A DNA stretch of 42,931 nucleotides from an uncultured Ruminococcus sp. (GCA_902776375.1 CACYPV010000024.1:1-42931), one strand, 5' to 3'; positions 1-8,665 are shown, counted from the stretch's first letter. Notes: generated from the letters alone by a model not told the origin. Numbers and translations are program-made.

Positions 1-1
1 C

Positions 2-2443
2 AGTTTTGATGGAAAGAATTACAACATATCTCAAGGTCCGTTCCTTAAATGTGATAAGTTAAAAACGGTAACATTTGAGGATGGAATTACAAAGATTCCA
101 GTTGGAACTTTTACGGGATGTACGGGAATTGAAAGCATCACCATTCCAAACACAATTACATTAATTGAAGCAAGAGCATTTGAGGATTGTTTACGATTAA
201 ATACAGTTTTAATCGCTGATACAGTGACAAAAATCGATGATAGAGCGTTTGAGAATTGCATTAATTTATCGAATACAAATTTACCAAAAGCGCTTGAAAC
301 TTTAGGGAATCAAGCATTTGCAAAAACATCGATTACAAGTGTTGTTATTCCAAAAACGCTAAACAAAGCTTCATATTCAACCACAATCAATTTTACTGTA
401 GATAATGTAATCTACAGTGTTCCAACTGGACCATTTTATATGTGTCAAGATTTAGAAAATGTATCGTTTGAAGATGGGATAAAAAACATTCCAGATAATC
501 TTTTTGCCGGCTGTATTGGAATAAAAAACCTTGATATTCCTGTATCAATTAATAAAATTGGTAATAGCGTCTTTAGAGGTTGTTTGAATCTTAAAAGCAT
601 ATGTTTTAATAATGAATATATCGAATTTGGAACCTATGTTTTTTATAATTGCATATCACTGGATTCTATTGAAATTCCAACCCAGACAACAAAAATACCA
701 AGTTATATGTTTTATAACTGCATTTCTATTCACAAAGTAACTGGTCTGGATTCTATTACACAAATAGACGAAAGATCATTTTACAATTGCAATTCGTTAG
801 AAGTTGTAAATTTCCCACAGGTTTTAACTAATATTTCAGATTATGCATTTTATCAATCAGGACTTACTTATGTTGAAATACCTGATAATGTTACAACAAT
901 AGGTTCATATGCTTTTTGCAATACCCCTATTGAGGGACTAAAACTATCTAAAACCATTTCAACGATTGGTACATATGCATTTAGTAATTGTGATTCACTA
1001 AAATCAGTAGAATTACCCGCTCGGATAAAAACAGTGGGCGCAAATGCATTTTCAAATTGTGACCAGCTCGATAACATTATTATTAACAGCGGTGTTAGCA
1101 CAATTTCAAGCAATGCGTTTCAAAATTGCATTGCACTTAAAACAGTAAGCATTCCTTCAACTGTAAAAACGCTTGGACAAAACGCATTTCAAAACTGTCA
1201 ACTTCTTGACAGTGTTATCATTGAAGATTATAGCATTAAAACGCTATCAAATTCCGTTTTCAAAGACTGTCCGAATATTGAAAAGGTAATATTGCCCAAA
1301 GGATTAGAGACAATATCGTCCTCGGCTTTTGCTAATGACACAGGACTATCCGAAGTTGAAATACCCGAATCAGTAACTTCTATTGCCACAAACGCATTCT
1401 CATATCCTGACAATATGACAGTCTACGGATATACAGACAGTTATGCGAAGCGGTACTGTGATGAAAAAGGTATTAATTTCGTCGATAATCATGTGCTTTC
1501 ACAAGGTATTGCACTCGACCAAACGCCCTGTGCAAGCGAAGATTACATCATAATGGATTTAGGAGAAACTAACGAAGTTAAATTTGATGTTTATCCTTTG
1601 AATTCAAATGACGTTATCTCTTTAACAAGTGACAATACACGAGTGACAATTAACGGAATGCACATCACTTCTAAGAGTGCAGGTGACTCGGTTATTACCG
1701 CAACGGCTACAAGCGGAGTTGAGTACACCTTTACAATTCACAACCGCAGCGTGAAGAATGTATCTGTCAAAACCTTACCTGAGAATCTCAGAATCACACA
1801 AGGCAATGAACTTGATTTAAGCGGATTTGAGTTGCTAGTGAATTATAATGATAACTCAAATGCAGTAACAGACAACTATACGATTAGCGGATTCGACAAA
1901 GATACTATTGGTGTGCAAACGGTAACAGTTTCCTATGTTGGTACAAACGGCTCAACATATAAAACTACATTTAATGTTGAAGTGGTAGATCCGAGAGGAA
2001 ACCTAACAGGTATTTCAATCAAGCAATATCCCCGAAAACTTAAATATGTTAAGTATGATGCTCTTGATTTGGAAGGACTGATTGTTGTAGAAAACTACGA
2101 CTCAGGTCTGGAAATTGAAATCACTGATTATAAGGTTACCGGATATAACGCTCTCAAGCTCGGTAAGCAAACTATTAAAATCACAAAAGGCGAGTACACT
2201 GTAACCTTCGAGGTTGTAGTAACAGAAAAACCTGTGTATGCCATTGGAGATACAAACCTTGATGGTATTGTTAGCATTAGGGATGTTACTGCAATTCAAC
2301 GTCACATTGCCGAATTAGAATTATTTTCAGACGAACAACTTGCTTTAGCTGATACTAACGGTGACGGCGAAATCAATATTTCCGACGCGACCCATTTGCA
2401 GATGTATCTTGCAGAATATGATGTTGTGTTAGGAAAACAGTAA
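2..2443 (+). CDS. BspA-like leucine-rich repeat protein with Ig-like repeats and C-terminal dockerin (5' partial)
   Basis: The reading frame is already open at base 2, so the gene begins upstream and the GTG at 224 is not its start. About 475 visible residues are BspA/LRR_5-type repeats (recurring AF..C..L..I.IP..V..I), followed by a beta-rich stretch and two Ig-like Big_3-type modules containing paired L.I..Y......Y..GF..G..TV patterns. The last 65 residues carry two calcium-loop repeats, D-T-N-L-D-G and D-T-N-G-D-G, as in type I dockerins. Dockerins bind cohesins on scaffoldins, so the protein is probably exported and attached to a cellulosome-like or other cell-surface complex; its ligand is unknown. 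It is AT-richer than the core genes downstream. A strong hairpin follows the stop codon. The family assignment is firm and the function is inferred. Confidence 0.9.
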   Translation, partial: SFDGKNYNISQGPFLKCDKLKTVTFEDGITKIPVGTFTGCTGIESITIPNTITLIEARAFEDCLRLNTVLIADTVTKIDDRAFENCINLSNTNLPKALETLGNQAFAKTSITSVVIPKTLNKASYSTTINFTVDNVIYSVPTGPFYMCQDLENVSFEDGIKNIPDNLFAGCIGIKNLDIPVSINKIGNSVFRGCLNLKSICFNNEYIEFGTYVFYNCISLDSIEIPTQTTKIPSYMFYNCISIHKVTGLDSITQIDERSFYNCNSLEVVNFPQVLTNISDYAFYQSGLTYVEIPDNVTTIGSYAFCNTPIEGLKLSKTISTIGTYAFSNCDSLKSVELPARIKTVGANAFSNCDQLDNIIINSGVSTISSNAFQNCIALKTVSIPSTVKTLGQNAFQNCQLLDSVIIEDYSIKTLSNSVFKDCPNIEKVILPKGLETISSSAFANDTGLSEVEIPESVTSIATNAFSYPDNMTVYGYTDSYAKRYCDEKGINFVDNHVLSQGIALDQTPCASEDYIIMDLGETNEVKFDVYPLNSNDVISLTSDNTRVTINGMHITSKSAGDSVITATATSGVEYTFTIHNRSVKNVSVKTLPENLRITQGNELDLSGFELLVNYNDNSNAVTDNYTISGFDKDTIGVQTVTVSYVGTNGSTYKTTFNVEVVDPRGNLTGISIKQYPRKLKYVKYDALDLEGLIVVENYDSGLEIEITDYKVTGYNALKLGKQTIKITKGEYTVTFEVVVTEKPVYAIGDTNLDGIVSIRDVTAIQRHIAELELFSDEQLALADTNGDGEINISDATHLQMYLAEYDVVLGKQ

Positions 2444-2449
2444 GCTAAC

Positions 2450-2490
2450 AAAAATCACAGAGCAGGCAGAATGTCCGCTCTGTGATTTTT
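2450..2490. terminator. Bidirectional terminator between LRR-dockerin gene and relaxase
   Basis: A 13-bp perfect stem (arms at 2451-2463 and 2477-2489) is flanked by A-run and T-run, so it can end transcription of both convergent genes. The relaxase stop codon (2490-2492) touches it. It is the approximate left limit of the mobilizable element. Confidence 0.85.
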
Positions 2491-4172
2491 CACTTGGTGC
2501 GACCGGAAGTTTTCTTGCGCGGTTGTTCGTGCTGTCGGTTTTCATATTCTTTAGCGGCGGCTACATCAATCGTATCGTTGAGTGTTCTATCCGTTTCACG
2601 AATCGCGTTGAAAAAGCTTCTGATACTGAAATTCTTGCCGTAGGAAGATTGCAATTTGTTCTCGGCGGATAGTTGTTTTTCGGGACGGATTTTCAAACGT
2701 TCGGCGGCGAATTCGCCCTGATCAAAACCTGCTGATTGCTTTTTCAAATCCTTGTATCGCTGAATTACCTTGTTGAGCTTGGATGTGTTCTTCTTTTCTG
2801 TTTCGTCTAAAGCTGCGAGGGCGGTTTCGATTCTGGCAATCTCGCTCTGTAGTTTCGGAACGCTGCTGTCGTCGGCGCATTTCAATTCTCTGAGCAGGCG
2901 TTGCTTTTCGGATTTCAGTTCTTCGAGTTCTTCGGTCAGCTCGGCGATTTGCCGGGACAGGTCGCGCTGGATCGTTATCCGCAGGACGGAAGTGGACTTC
3001 TTTTTGTTTTGAAGTTCCTTCCGTTCTTTTTTCTTTGCGGTGATTTGCTCGGCGACGGCAGTGTATTTGGCTAAGGTCGCTTTTTCGGATTGAATGGTGC
3101 GCTTGCTTTTTCGAGCAACATCGCTGCCGATTTGAAGATGGTAGCGGAGGACGATCATCTTTTCACGCAGCGTTTCCATCGCTTCTGCGAGGGCTGGGAG
3201 CGTGTTTTTGACGGACTGCGTGATTTTTCTCATTGTAGCTTTAAGTTCGCGGAGAAGGGCGTTGTCCGCCTTTATTTGACGGTTGATTGCACAGCGATCG
3301 GCGACAAATCCTTTTTGCTCAATAGTTCGTGCGACATATCCCTCGTGAATTGTCGGCTGTTCGTCAAGCCCTCTGTCGGCGTGGCTCCGGTGGTCGATGT
3401 GCGCGTCGGAGCGGTTTGCTTCATCGAGGAATTTGTTTGTGATTCGCGCCCACTGCTCGCGCCAAATTACAAGTTGCTCGTCGCTGTTCCAACGTGCGGC
3501 GATCGGATTCTGCCGACCGAATCGCGTGCTTTTCGGATATTTGTTGACACGTTCATAGCCGTGTTTTTCCGCTTTTGACGGCGGCATATACACCTTCTTT
3601 TTGCCGATAAAATATTGATATTGCTTCTCCCAGCCTTCCGATTTTGCAGATTGGAATTCCGAAGAAGTGAAGCCTTTTTCTTCTCCGTTTTTGACACAGA
3701 GATATTCCTTTTCGGTCTTGTTCTGCCATTTGCCGTTGCTGTCCAAAGGTCTGACTGTCAGCAAAATGTGCGCGTGAGGATTGTGACCGTCTGTGTCGTG
3801 AATGGCGACATCAGCGCACATTCCTTCTGCTACAAAATTTTTCTGAATGTACTCTGTCAGCAGTTTTACCCATTGCGTTTTGTCAAGCTCGATCGGCAAA
3901 GCGACGACCAATTCGCGTGCGAGGCGGCTGTCCTTGGATTTCTCTGCAGCTTCGACCGCGTTCCACAAATTGCTTCTGCTTTTCCATTCGGGCGGCGCGT
4001 TTTGAGGTAAAAAAACCTGTTCCCATACAAGCCCTCGTTTGCGTGTGAAGTCGTGGGTAACGCCGTCATATTCGTTGTGGATTTCCGAGCAGCTCATATA
4101 TGCGGCGGCTGCAACGGCGCTCCTGCCTGAGCCGCGGCTGACGGCTTTTGCTTCTAAATGATAAATCGCCAT
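2490..4172 (-). CDS. MobA/MobL (MOBQ) relaxase
   Basis: This relaxase of 560 residues nicks oriT and leads the cut strand into a recipient during plasmid or element mobilization. The N-terminus MAIYHLEAKAVSRGSGRSA is the family signature, and about 130 residues in is the metal-binding H-x-H-x-H type motif (NPHAHILLTVRP). The C-terminal half is charged coiled coil. I chose the ATG at 4172, not the upstream start at 4214, because AAAGGA lies 8 bases before it. It is last of four minus-strand genes (RepA-like, DnaC-like, small ORF, relaxase), and a matching RSF1010-type nic site lies just upstream at 4274-4285. No type IV secretion genes are present, so transfer must depend on a helper element. 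Confidence 0.92.
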   Translation of the reverse strand: MAIYHLEAKAVSRGSGRSAVAAAAYMSCSEIHNEYDGVTHDFTRKRGLVWEQVFLPQNAPPEWKSRSNLWNAVEAAEKSKDSRLARELVVALPIELDKTQWVKLLTEYIQKNFVAEGMCADVAIHDTDGHNPHAHILLTVRPLDSNGKWQNKTEKEYLCVKNGEEKGFTSSEFQSAKSEGWEKQYQYFIGKKKVYMPPSKAEKHGYERVNKYPKSTRFGRQNPIAARWNSDEQLVIWREQWARITNKFLDEANRSDAHIDHRSHADRGLDEQPTIHEGYVARTIEQKGFVADRCAINRQIKADNALLRELKATMRKITQSVKNTLPALAEAMETLREKMIVLRYHLQIGSDVARKSKRTIQSEKATLAKYTAVAEQITAKKKERKELQNKKKSTSVLRITIQRDLSRQIAELTEELEELKSEKQRLLRELKCADDSSVPKLQSEIARIETALAALDETEKKNTSKLNKVIQRYKDLKKQSAGFDQGEFAAERLKIRPEKQLSAENKLQSSYGKNFSIRSFFNAIRETDRTLNDTIDVAAAKEYENRQHEQPRKKTSGRTK

Positions 4173-4200
4173 AATTAGAATCCTTTCACAAAATAGGCTT

Positions 4201-4407
4201 TCAATAAGCCGCAACCCTCGGAGAGCGCACGAATGCCGCAGGCAGTACCACCATTCGTTTTACGAGTGGTGAGTAAGTGCGCCCTTCGGGAAATAAATCA
4301 CGGCTGCCTGTTACCAAAATACAAACGCTGTAACAGAAACGCGCCTGCGCTTCTTCCAATCGGTGCTTCGCTTGAAGCAATTCCTTATCGCTCAAATCGT
4401 TGTTCAT
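4201..4407 (-). CDS. Small ORF overlapping oriT, hypothetical
   Basis: This ORF of 68 codons starts 4 bases inside the end of the DnaC-like gene and has a very strong ribosome site (AAAGGAGG, 5-8 bases before ATG). The first 25 residues (LLQAKHRLEEAQARF) look like a normal amphipathic helix, of the kind seen in small DUF3847-like proteins of Firmicutes elements; that link is tentative. The remaining residues are encoded by the oriT hairpin, the nic region and flanks, and look like incidental translation. It may be a real small protein, or a leader that couples translation to the relaxase gene. Confidence 0.5.
   Translation of the reverse strand: MNNDLSDKELLQAKHRLEEAQARFCYSVCILVTGSRDLFPEGRTYSPLVKRMVVLPAAFVRSPRVAAY
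4249..4285 (+). other. oriT: oriT, RSF1010/MOBQ-type hairpin and nic site
   Basis: An inverted repeat (arms ACCATTCGT at 4250-4258 and ACGAGTGGT at 4262-4270, one mismatch, TTT loop) is followed 3 bases later by TAAGTGCGCCCT at 4274-4285. That dodecamer is the conserved nic core of RSF1010/R1162-type origins recognised by MobA/MobL relaxases, in which the hairpin precedes the nic on the cleaved strand. Layout and neighbouring relaxase agree. Cleavage would be on the plus strand within the GCG/CCC part; the exact bond is inferred from the family. Confidence 0.85.
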
Positions 4408-5255
4408 AAATCCTCCTTTTCGACAGTCAGCAGCTTTCGCGCTGCGTTTAAAGTTTCTACCGCGTTGAGCTTTCTGATGTTTTGATTGTTCACCTTGAGC
4501 GGCACGCAGCGCTCCAAAATGCGGTCATAGATTCGAGCGTGCGCTAAGTTCTTAGGATGCTTTAGCTCGTCCAGCGTTAAGTTGGTCGTAACGATCAAAG
4601 GCTTCTTGCTGCGGTAACGGCTGTCGATGACATTGAACACCTGTTCCAGCGCAAATTCGGAATTGCGCTCGATGCCGAGGTCGTCGATGATCAGCAGACT
4701 GTAGCCGTTCATGCTCTCGATATATTTGTTGCGATCCTCGTTGAACATGGAGGACAGTTGGTTCAGAATTTTTGAGAAGTTCGTCATCAAAACCGGCACA
4801 CCCTGTTCAATCAGCGCGTTGGCGATGCAGGCGGCAATGAATGTTTTGCCTGTGCCGACGTCGCCCCACAAAAGCAGTCCGATACAGCTCTTTTTCATCT
4901 CGCTCCACTGAGCGACATATTCGCGGGCTTTGCTGATTTCGGGATTGTAGCCTTTGTCGTTGGCAAAGGTGTAATCGTGCAGATACCTGTCCTGCAAACC
5001 GCTCGCCTTCATGCGCTCGATCCGAAATTCCGCCTGCCGTTTTTGAAACGCGGCTTCTTCGCGTTCTTCCGTGATCCGCTGACAGTCGCACATAACCAGC
5101 GGCGTGATGATACGCTCTCCGTGGTGAATCACGCACTGCCGCGGTGTGCGGCACTTGGCGCAGTAGATCAATCCGTCAGCTTCGTTGATGTACTCGTCCT
5201 CTTTAGGCTGGCGCGGCGGAAACAGCCCGCCGATGATTTGGTTGATGTTGTTCAT
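4404..5255 (-). CDS. DnaC/IstB-like AAA+ ATPase
   Basis: This protein of 283 residues resembles the helicase-loader class of DnaC-like ATPases found next to RepA-like initiators in Firmicutes plasmids and integrative elements. A Cys-rich N-terminus (CAKC about residue 32, then C..H and CDC) could bind zinc. The Walker A motif GDVGTGKT is at about residues 131-138, and the Walker B LLIIDDLG follows about 55 residues later. Its start overlaps the stop of the RepA-like gene by 4 bases (ATGA type), implying coupled translation. The likely role is loading the host replicative helicase on element DNA after excision or transfer; this is inferred from family and context. Confidence 0.88.
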   Translation of the reverse strand: MNNINQIIGGLFPPRQPKEDEYINEADGLIYCAKCRTPRQCVIHHGERIITPLVMCDCQRITEEREEAAFQKRQAEFRIERMKASGLQDRYLHDYTFANDKGYNPEISKAREYVAQWSEMKKSCIGLLLWGDVGTGKTFIAACIANALIEQGVPVLMTNFSKILNQLSSMFNEDRNKYIESMNGYSLLIIDDLGIERNSEFALEQVFNVIDSRYRSKKPLIVTTNLTLDELKHPKNLAHARIYDRILERCVPLKVNNQNIRKLNAVETLNAARKLLTVEKEDL

Positions 5256-5953
5256 AAGCTTTCGTTTTCCTCGCTTTCATAGTTTCTTGCAGGCGGCGGA
5301 GGATTGTCACGAAGATACCAACTTCTGATAGTTGCGGCATGGTCGGCGTAATGCTTGCCGCTTGACTGCATATATGTCGACAGCCGCTCTATGTACTCCC
5401 GATACGGCGGCACTGTCCGTTGCAAAATAGAGATATCATCATCGGAGAGAAAAACATTTTGAAATTTGCCGTATGCCTTACTCATTCTATTATCTATTTT
5501 CTTATTATCTCCTTCTATATATCTTCCAGACAGTTTTCTTTCCGCGTGACAGACAGTTTTCTTTCCATCAGGAGGACAGTTTTCTGTCTGTCTCACGGAA
5601 AGATTTCTGTCGACGGGGAACTTTACATAGATACGATTTGCCTTGCCGACGCCCTGACGCTTGCGTGCAATAAGCTCATGCTTTTCAAGCGAGGATAGCG
5701 CGGTTTTGACGGACATCTCGCTTTTATGCACGGCTTCGGCTAAATCCTTGATCGGATAATAAATGAATATCCGACCGTGTTCGTCCGTAAAGCTGTCGCG
5801 CTTTTGGGAAAGCTGCGCCCGACACAGCAGAACACAGTAAATGATTCTTGCCGATTCGCTCAGCTCTGTCATTTCCAAGAGAAAGTTCGGGAACGCCATA
5901 TGCGCGGGAATCGGGCTTTCAGAAGTTATGAATTGTGTCAATCTACTCACCAC
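5252..5953 (-). CDS. RepA-like replication initiator, winged-helix N-terminus
   Basis: This protein of about 230 residues has an N-terminus matching the RepA initiator family of Firmicutes elements (IPAHMAFPNFLLE, then a helix-rich stretch and YYPIKDLAEAVHKSEMSVKTALSSLE, a winged-helix DNA-binding module). The C-terminal half is low in known motifs. The start is uncertain: GTG at 5953 lies on top of the Shine-Dalgarno-like AAGGTGG, so TTG at 5941 (protein starting TQFITS), eight bases after it, may be the true start. It is the first gene of the repA-dnaC-small ORF-mob operon. An imperfect inverted repeat (5961-6020) lies directly upstream and may contain its promoter or operator. Confidence 0.8.
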   Translation of the reverse strand: MVSRLTQFITSESPIPAHMAFPNFLLEMTELSESARIIYCVLLCRAQLSQKRDSFTDEHGRIFIYYPIKDLAEAVHKSEMSVKTALSSLEKHELIARKRQGVGKANRIYVKFPVDRNLSVRQTENCPPDGKKTVCHAERKLSGRYIEGDNKKIDNRMSKAYGKFQNVFLSDDDISILQRTVPPYREYIERLSTYMQSSGKHYADHAATIRSWYLRDNPPPPARNYESEENESL

Positions 5954-5960
5954 CTTACAG

Positions 5961-6020
5961 ATTCATTCTATCGTAAAGGATGCCGGAACGCATTGAGCGC
6001 GAATTGACCGAAAATTGACT
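5961..6020 (+). repeat. Left arm of about 60-bp inverted repeat flanking the STAND gene
   Basis: This 60-base block is repeated, inverted, at 8363-8422 with about 80% identity. Shared blocks include the first 10 bases (ATTCATTCTA), ATGCCG, GCATTGAGCG, AATTGAC and GAAAATTGAC. The AATTGAC word occurs twice one helical turn apart. The four bases outside each arm are ACAG in direct orientation, which could be a target duplication. Confidence 0.75.
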
Positions 6021-6025
6021 AAAAC

Positions 6026-6060
6026 AAAAAAGCCACACACCGAAGTGCGTGACTGTGGGT
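6026..6060 (-). terminator. Terminator of STAND NTPase gene
   Basis: On the minus strand a CACGCAC-TTCG-GTGTGTG hairpin, with a stable UUCG-type loop, is followed by GC and six T. It starts three bases after the STAND stop codon. Confidence 0.85.
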
Positions 6061-6062
6061 TG

Positions 6063-8345
6063 TTATAGCCTTTTTATATGCAGAAATTTTGACATCTCCT
6101 GTCGCTTGGCTTCTATTTTTTCAGGCTCGGCTTCAAAATGAATACAGTAAATATCAAACGCAGTTTTGAAATGGATATATGCCTTCCGTTTGTCTCCGAG
6201 ATATGAATAAAACCGTCCCATTCTTTCCTGCGTAATGGCGTAATCTATAGACTTATCTGAATAATACGATTTTATCAGGTTACATAGATTATTCAATACC
6301 CATAAAGCTCTGTAAGGCTGTCCTGAATCAACAAGCAAAGAAGCGTAATTGTTGATACGGACAATATTATCATGGCTCTCAACAATGTTGTAATCCTTTG
6401 CGATTTGTATAGCTGATTCCATGCTTTCAACGGCGAGTTCGATATTTCCGCTGTTTTGATAGAATGTTCCGAGGTTTGTATAAAGATTGCTGACAAGAGC
6501 AGCGTTGCCCTTGTTTATTTCCTTTATCATAGCGATTGCGCGGTTTTCGTATTGAATTGCCTTTGACGGTTTTGTCTCTAAAACGGCGCGATAATCAAGC
6601 AGCAAAGCGCGATCTGATACGGTTCCCACGGTATCATCACTCAACAACATGGACAGTTTTTCTACAACTCGCTGTCTGAGCTGTTCATATTCATACTTTT
6701 CCATGTATGGGAAAACATCTTCCAGAAAGAGAAGAAATGATTTCGTGTCATCGTTGCCAATCAGCTCGATAATTGTGTCAATCATACCGAATAACTGTTG
6801 ATAGTACATTACGTCATACCCATGATGCAGACAGATATTATGTATGGAATTTAATAGAGTGCTGCAATTGACCACCGAGGGTTTTGTTTCATCGACGGCA
6901 ACCTCTTTGATCATGGGATGAAGCAAAATCATTCGTCCCGGTAGCGGCTGCACAAAGCCTCTTTCGATTAGGTCGTTGACGGTATTCATGCTTTCCAGTT
7001 TCATCCAAAGAGCAAATAATTTAGCGGAAATCCCGTTATGCGGCGCTAACGTCAGATTGCGCATAACATTGGTTTCTAATTCTGATAGCTCATACAAAGA
7101 AAACAGCGTATGAATATGGTTATAGTAGGTCGCCTTGCTGCTTTTTCCGTCCTTTTTTACGCCGATAACGTCCGCGTCGTTCATAGCGGCTTTTTCTTTT
7201 TGCAGTTTCTCCAAAAGTTCATTCGGATTCAAAATACCGATTTCCAACAGACGGGCGGATAACTCAACGGCAAAGGTATGATTGTGAACCGTATGAATGA
7301 TCTCGCTCAGGATCGTGGAATGGTTTTCTGCTTCGGAATACAGATTACCCATTAAGCCAAGCAGATCGTCGTCGGACATTTCTCCAATGGTGTAGGTATC
7401 GTATTCGTCAAAGCGGCTGCGTGTCGTAAATAATATCCGGCAGGAGTATTTGAGGACAATGGATAATAATTCTTCATCGGCAGCAACCGTATTGAAGTTA
7501 TCTACGATAATCAGGCTGTCGTCTTTTAAGCTGCGAAGATAACGGTGGTGCCTTCTGAAACGCTCCTTTTCAGATTCATTAGCATTGAAATCTTCAAGGA
7601 AATCCAAATCAACAATATCATTTTTCAAGTTGCCTGAGTAGTTGATATAAATGATGTTAGTGTAATCCTTTTTGAAGTTTTGAACGTATGCTTTGGTAAG
7701 CTCGCTTTTTCCGATACCCGGTATACCCTGCAGGAACACTTTGCTATGCTCATTCAGCATAATATGAAGCTCCGACAATTCTCTGTCTCTGCCACAAAAA
7801 TATCGGCAGGGCTTTGGTGCGTCAGCTCCGAAAAGAAAATCGTTCACAACGGGAGAAAGCGCTTTACCCGATGTGAGCTTTTTATTGCCGGTTTCCCGTT
7901 TGATGAAGTTCCGCTCCATCGAAAAGCAGAGCACAGCGCAGAGAAAATCAGCTTTTTCCTCGCTGTTGGAAAAAGGGGGCCCATTCGTGAGCTTTGTTTT
8001 TGTTCCGTCTGAAATAGTCGTATCAAAAACAACCAAATCATAAATCTCCTGCACCGCCATATCGCTGTCGTACATCATCGGCAGAATTTTTTGCTCAATA
8101 TCAGCGGACAGACATTTTCTCTTGCGGTGATCCGTATAATACCTTGTGATCTGTGGGCTGATTTTGGCTACGCCTTTGAACCAACGGCACACAAGCCCGT
8201 TGTCAAAGACATAATCGTTATTCGTTGAATCCTCGGAAAAGGCAGCAAACAACTCGTAGAGTAAATCCGTTTGGCTGATCTCTCGGCTCTCGCTGATATA
8301 CTTTCTAATAATCGATATAACAGAGCTGAAATCACATCGCTCCAT
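6063..8345 (-). CDS. STAND (NB-ARC-type) NTPase with TPR C-terminus
   Basis: This protein of 760 residues has three parts. The first 180 residues form a conserved but uncharacterised domain (includes FDNGLVCRWFKGVAKISPQI). The NB-ARC NTPase has Walker A GIPGIGKS at about 207-214, Walker B SLIIVDNF at about 277-284, and a sensor-type RILFTTRSR about 30 residues later. A helical region from about 560 on has TPR-like repeats (ALVSNLYTNLGTFYQNSGNIELAVESMESA). STAND proteins are ligand-triggered oligomerising switches, including regulators and anti-phage sensors; no effector domain is recognisable here. The start is ATG 8345, with GGAG nine bases upstream; the GTG at 8354 lies within that site. 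The gene has its own terminator and sits between two copies of an inverted repeat. A minus-strand TATAAT (8448-8453) lies outside the right repeat. Confidence 0.85.
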   Translation of the reverse strand: MERCDFSSVISIIRKYISESREISQTDLLYELFAAFSEDSTNNDYVFDNGLVCRWFKGVAKISPQITRYYTDHRKRKCLSADIEQKILPMMYDSDMAVQEIYDLVVFDTTISDGTKTKLTNGPPFSNSEEKADFLCAVLCFSMERNFIKRETGNKKLTSGKALSPVVNDFLFGADAPKPCRYFCGRDRELSELHIMLNEHSKVFLQGIPGIGKSELTKAYVQNFKKDYTNIIYINYSGNLKNDIVDLDFLEDFNANESEKERFRRHHRYLRSLKDDSLIIVDNFNTVAADEELLSIVLKYSCRILFTTRSRFDEYDTYTIGEMSDDDLLGLMGNLYSEAENHSTILSEIIHTVHNHTFAVELSARLLEIGILNPNELLEKLQKEKAAMNDADVIGVKKDGKSSKATYYNHIHTLFSLYELSELETNVMRNLTLAPHNGISAKLFALWMKLESMNTVNDLIERGFVQPLPGRMILLHPMIKEVAVDETKPSVVNCSTLLNSIHNICLHHGYDVMYYQQLFGMIDTIIELIGNDDTKSFLLFLEDVFPYMEKYEYEQLRQRVVEKLSMLLSDDTVGTVSDRALLLDYRAVLETKPSKAIQYENRAIAMIKEINKGNAALVSNLYTNLGTFYQNSGNIELAVESMESAIQIAKDYNIVESHDNIVRINNYASLLVDSGQPYRALWVLNNLCNLIKSYYSDKSIDYAITQERMGRFYSYLGDKRKAYIHFKTAFDIYCIHFEAEPEKIEAKRQEMSKFLHIKRL

Positions 8346-8362
8346 GTTTCTCACTCCAAAAC

Positions 8363-8422
8363 TGTCAATTTTCAGTCAATTTCCGCTCAATGCGGTTAAG
8401 CGGCATTTGATGTAGAATGAAT
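8363..8422 (-). repeat. Right arm of about 60-bp inverted repeat flanking the STAND gene
   Basis: This is the inverted partner of 5961-6020. It lies between the STAND start codon and its probable -10 box, so any insertion would have brought the gene under an outside promoter. The next four plus-strand bases are ACAG, as they are immediately before the left arm. Confidence 0.75.
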
Positions 8423-8502
8423 ACAGACCAATAAAGGTTGCAAATTCATTATAGCACATTTTGTCTGTCGAAAAATGGCAATTTTTGCGGAAGGAGGAAC
8501 TA

Positions 8503-8646
8503 ATGACCGAACAAGATGCAGCATTTGAGCGTTGCGTGGATTTTTTGGTACGAATGATGAATAAATACGGGAAAGAGTTCCTCGAAGAAGTGGAGAAAAA
8601 AGGAAAACTGCGATCATCGACCAATCGGACAAAACCGAGGGAATAG
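8503..8646 (+). CDS. Small acidic/basic protein, hypothetical
   Basis: This predicted protein of 47 residues (starts MTEQDAAFERCVDFLVRMM) is preceded by AAGGAGGAACTA, a near-ideal ribosome site, which favours ATG 8503 over the upstream start at 8461. It consists of one predicted amphipathic helix followed by a basic tail (KKGKLRSSTNRTKPRE). It is divergent from the STAND gene and 70 bases before the YhcG-type nuclease. I recognise no family. It could be a small partner or regulator of either neighbour, but nothing in the sequence proves that. Confidence 0.6.
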   Translation: MTEQDAAFERCVDFLVRMMNKYGKEFLEEVEKKGKLRSSTNRTKPRE

Positions 8647-8665
8647 CTTGATTTCAAAATTATGA

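Noticed and set aside
3090-4010. Plus-strand ORFs of 131 and 162 codons across the relaxase gene
   Set aside because: They are antisense shadows of a well-supported MobA/MobL gene, lack ribosome sites and have no recognisable composition.
4201-4407. Counting the oriT hairpin as a terminator
   Set aside because: No T run follows the hairpin on either strand, whereas the nic consensus follows at the expected distance.
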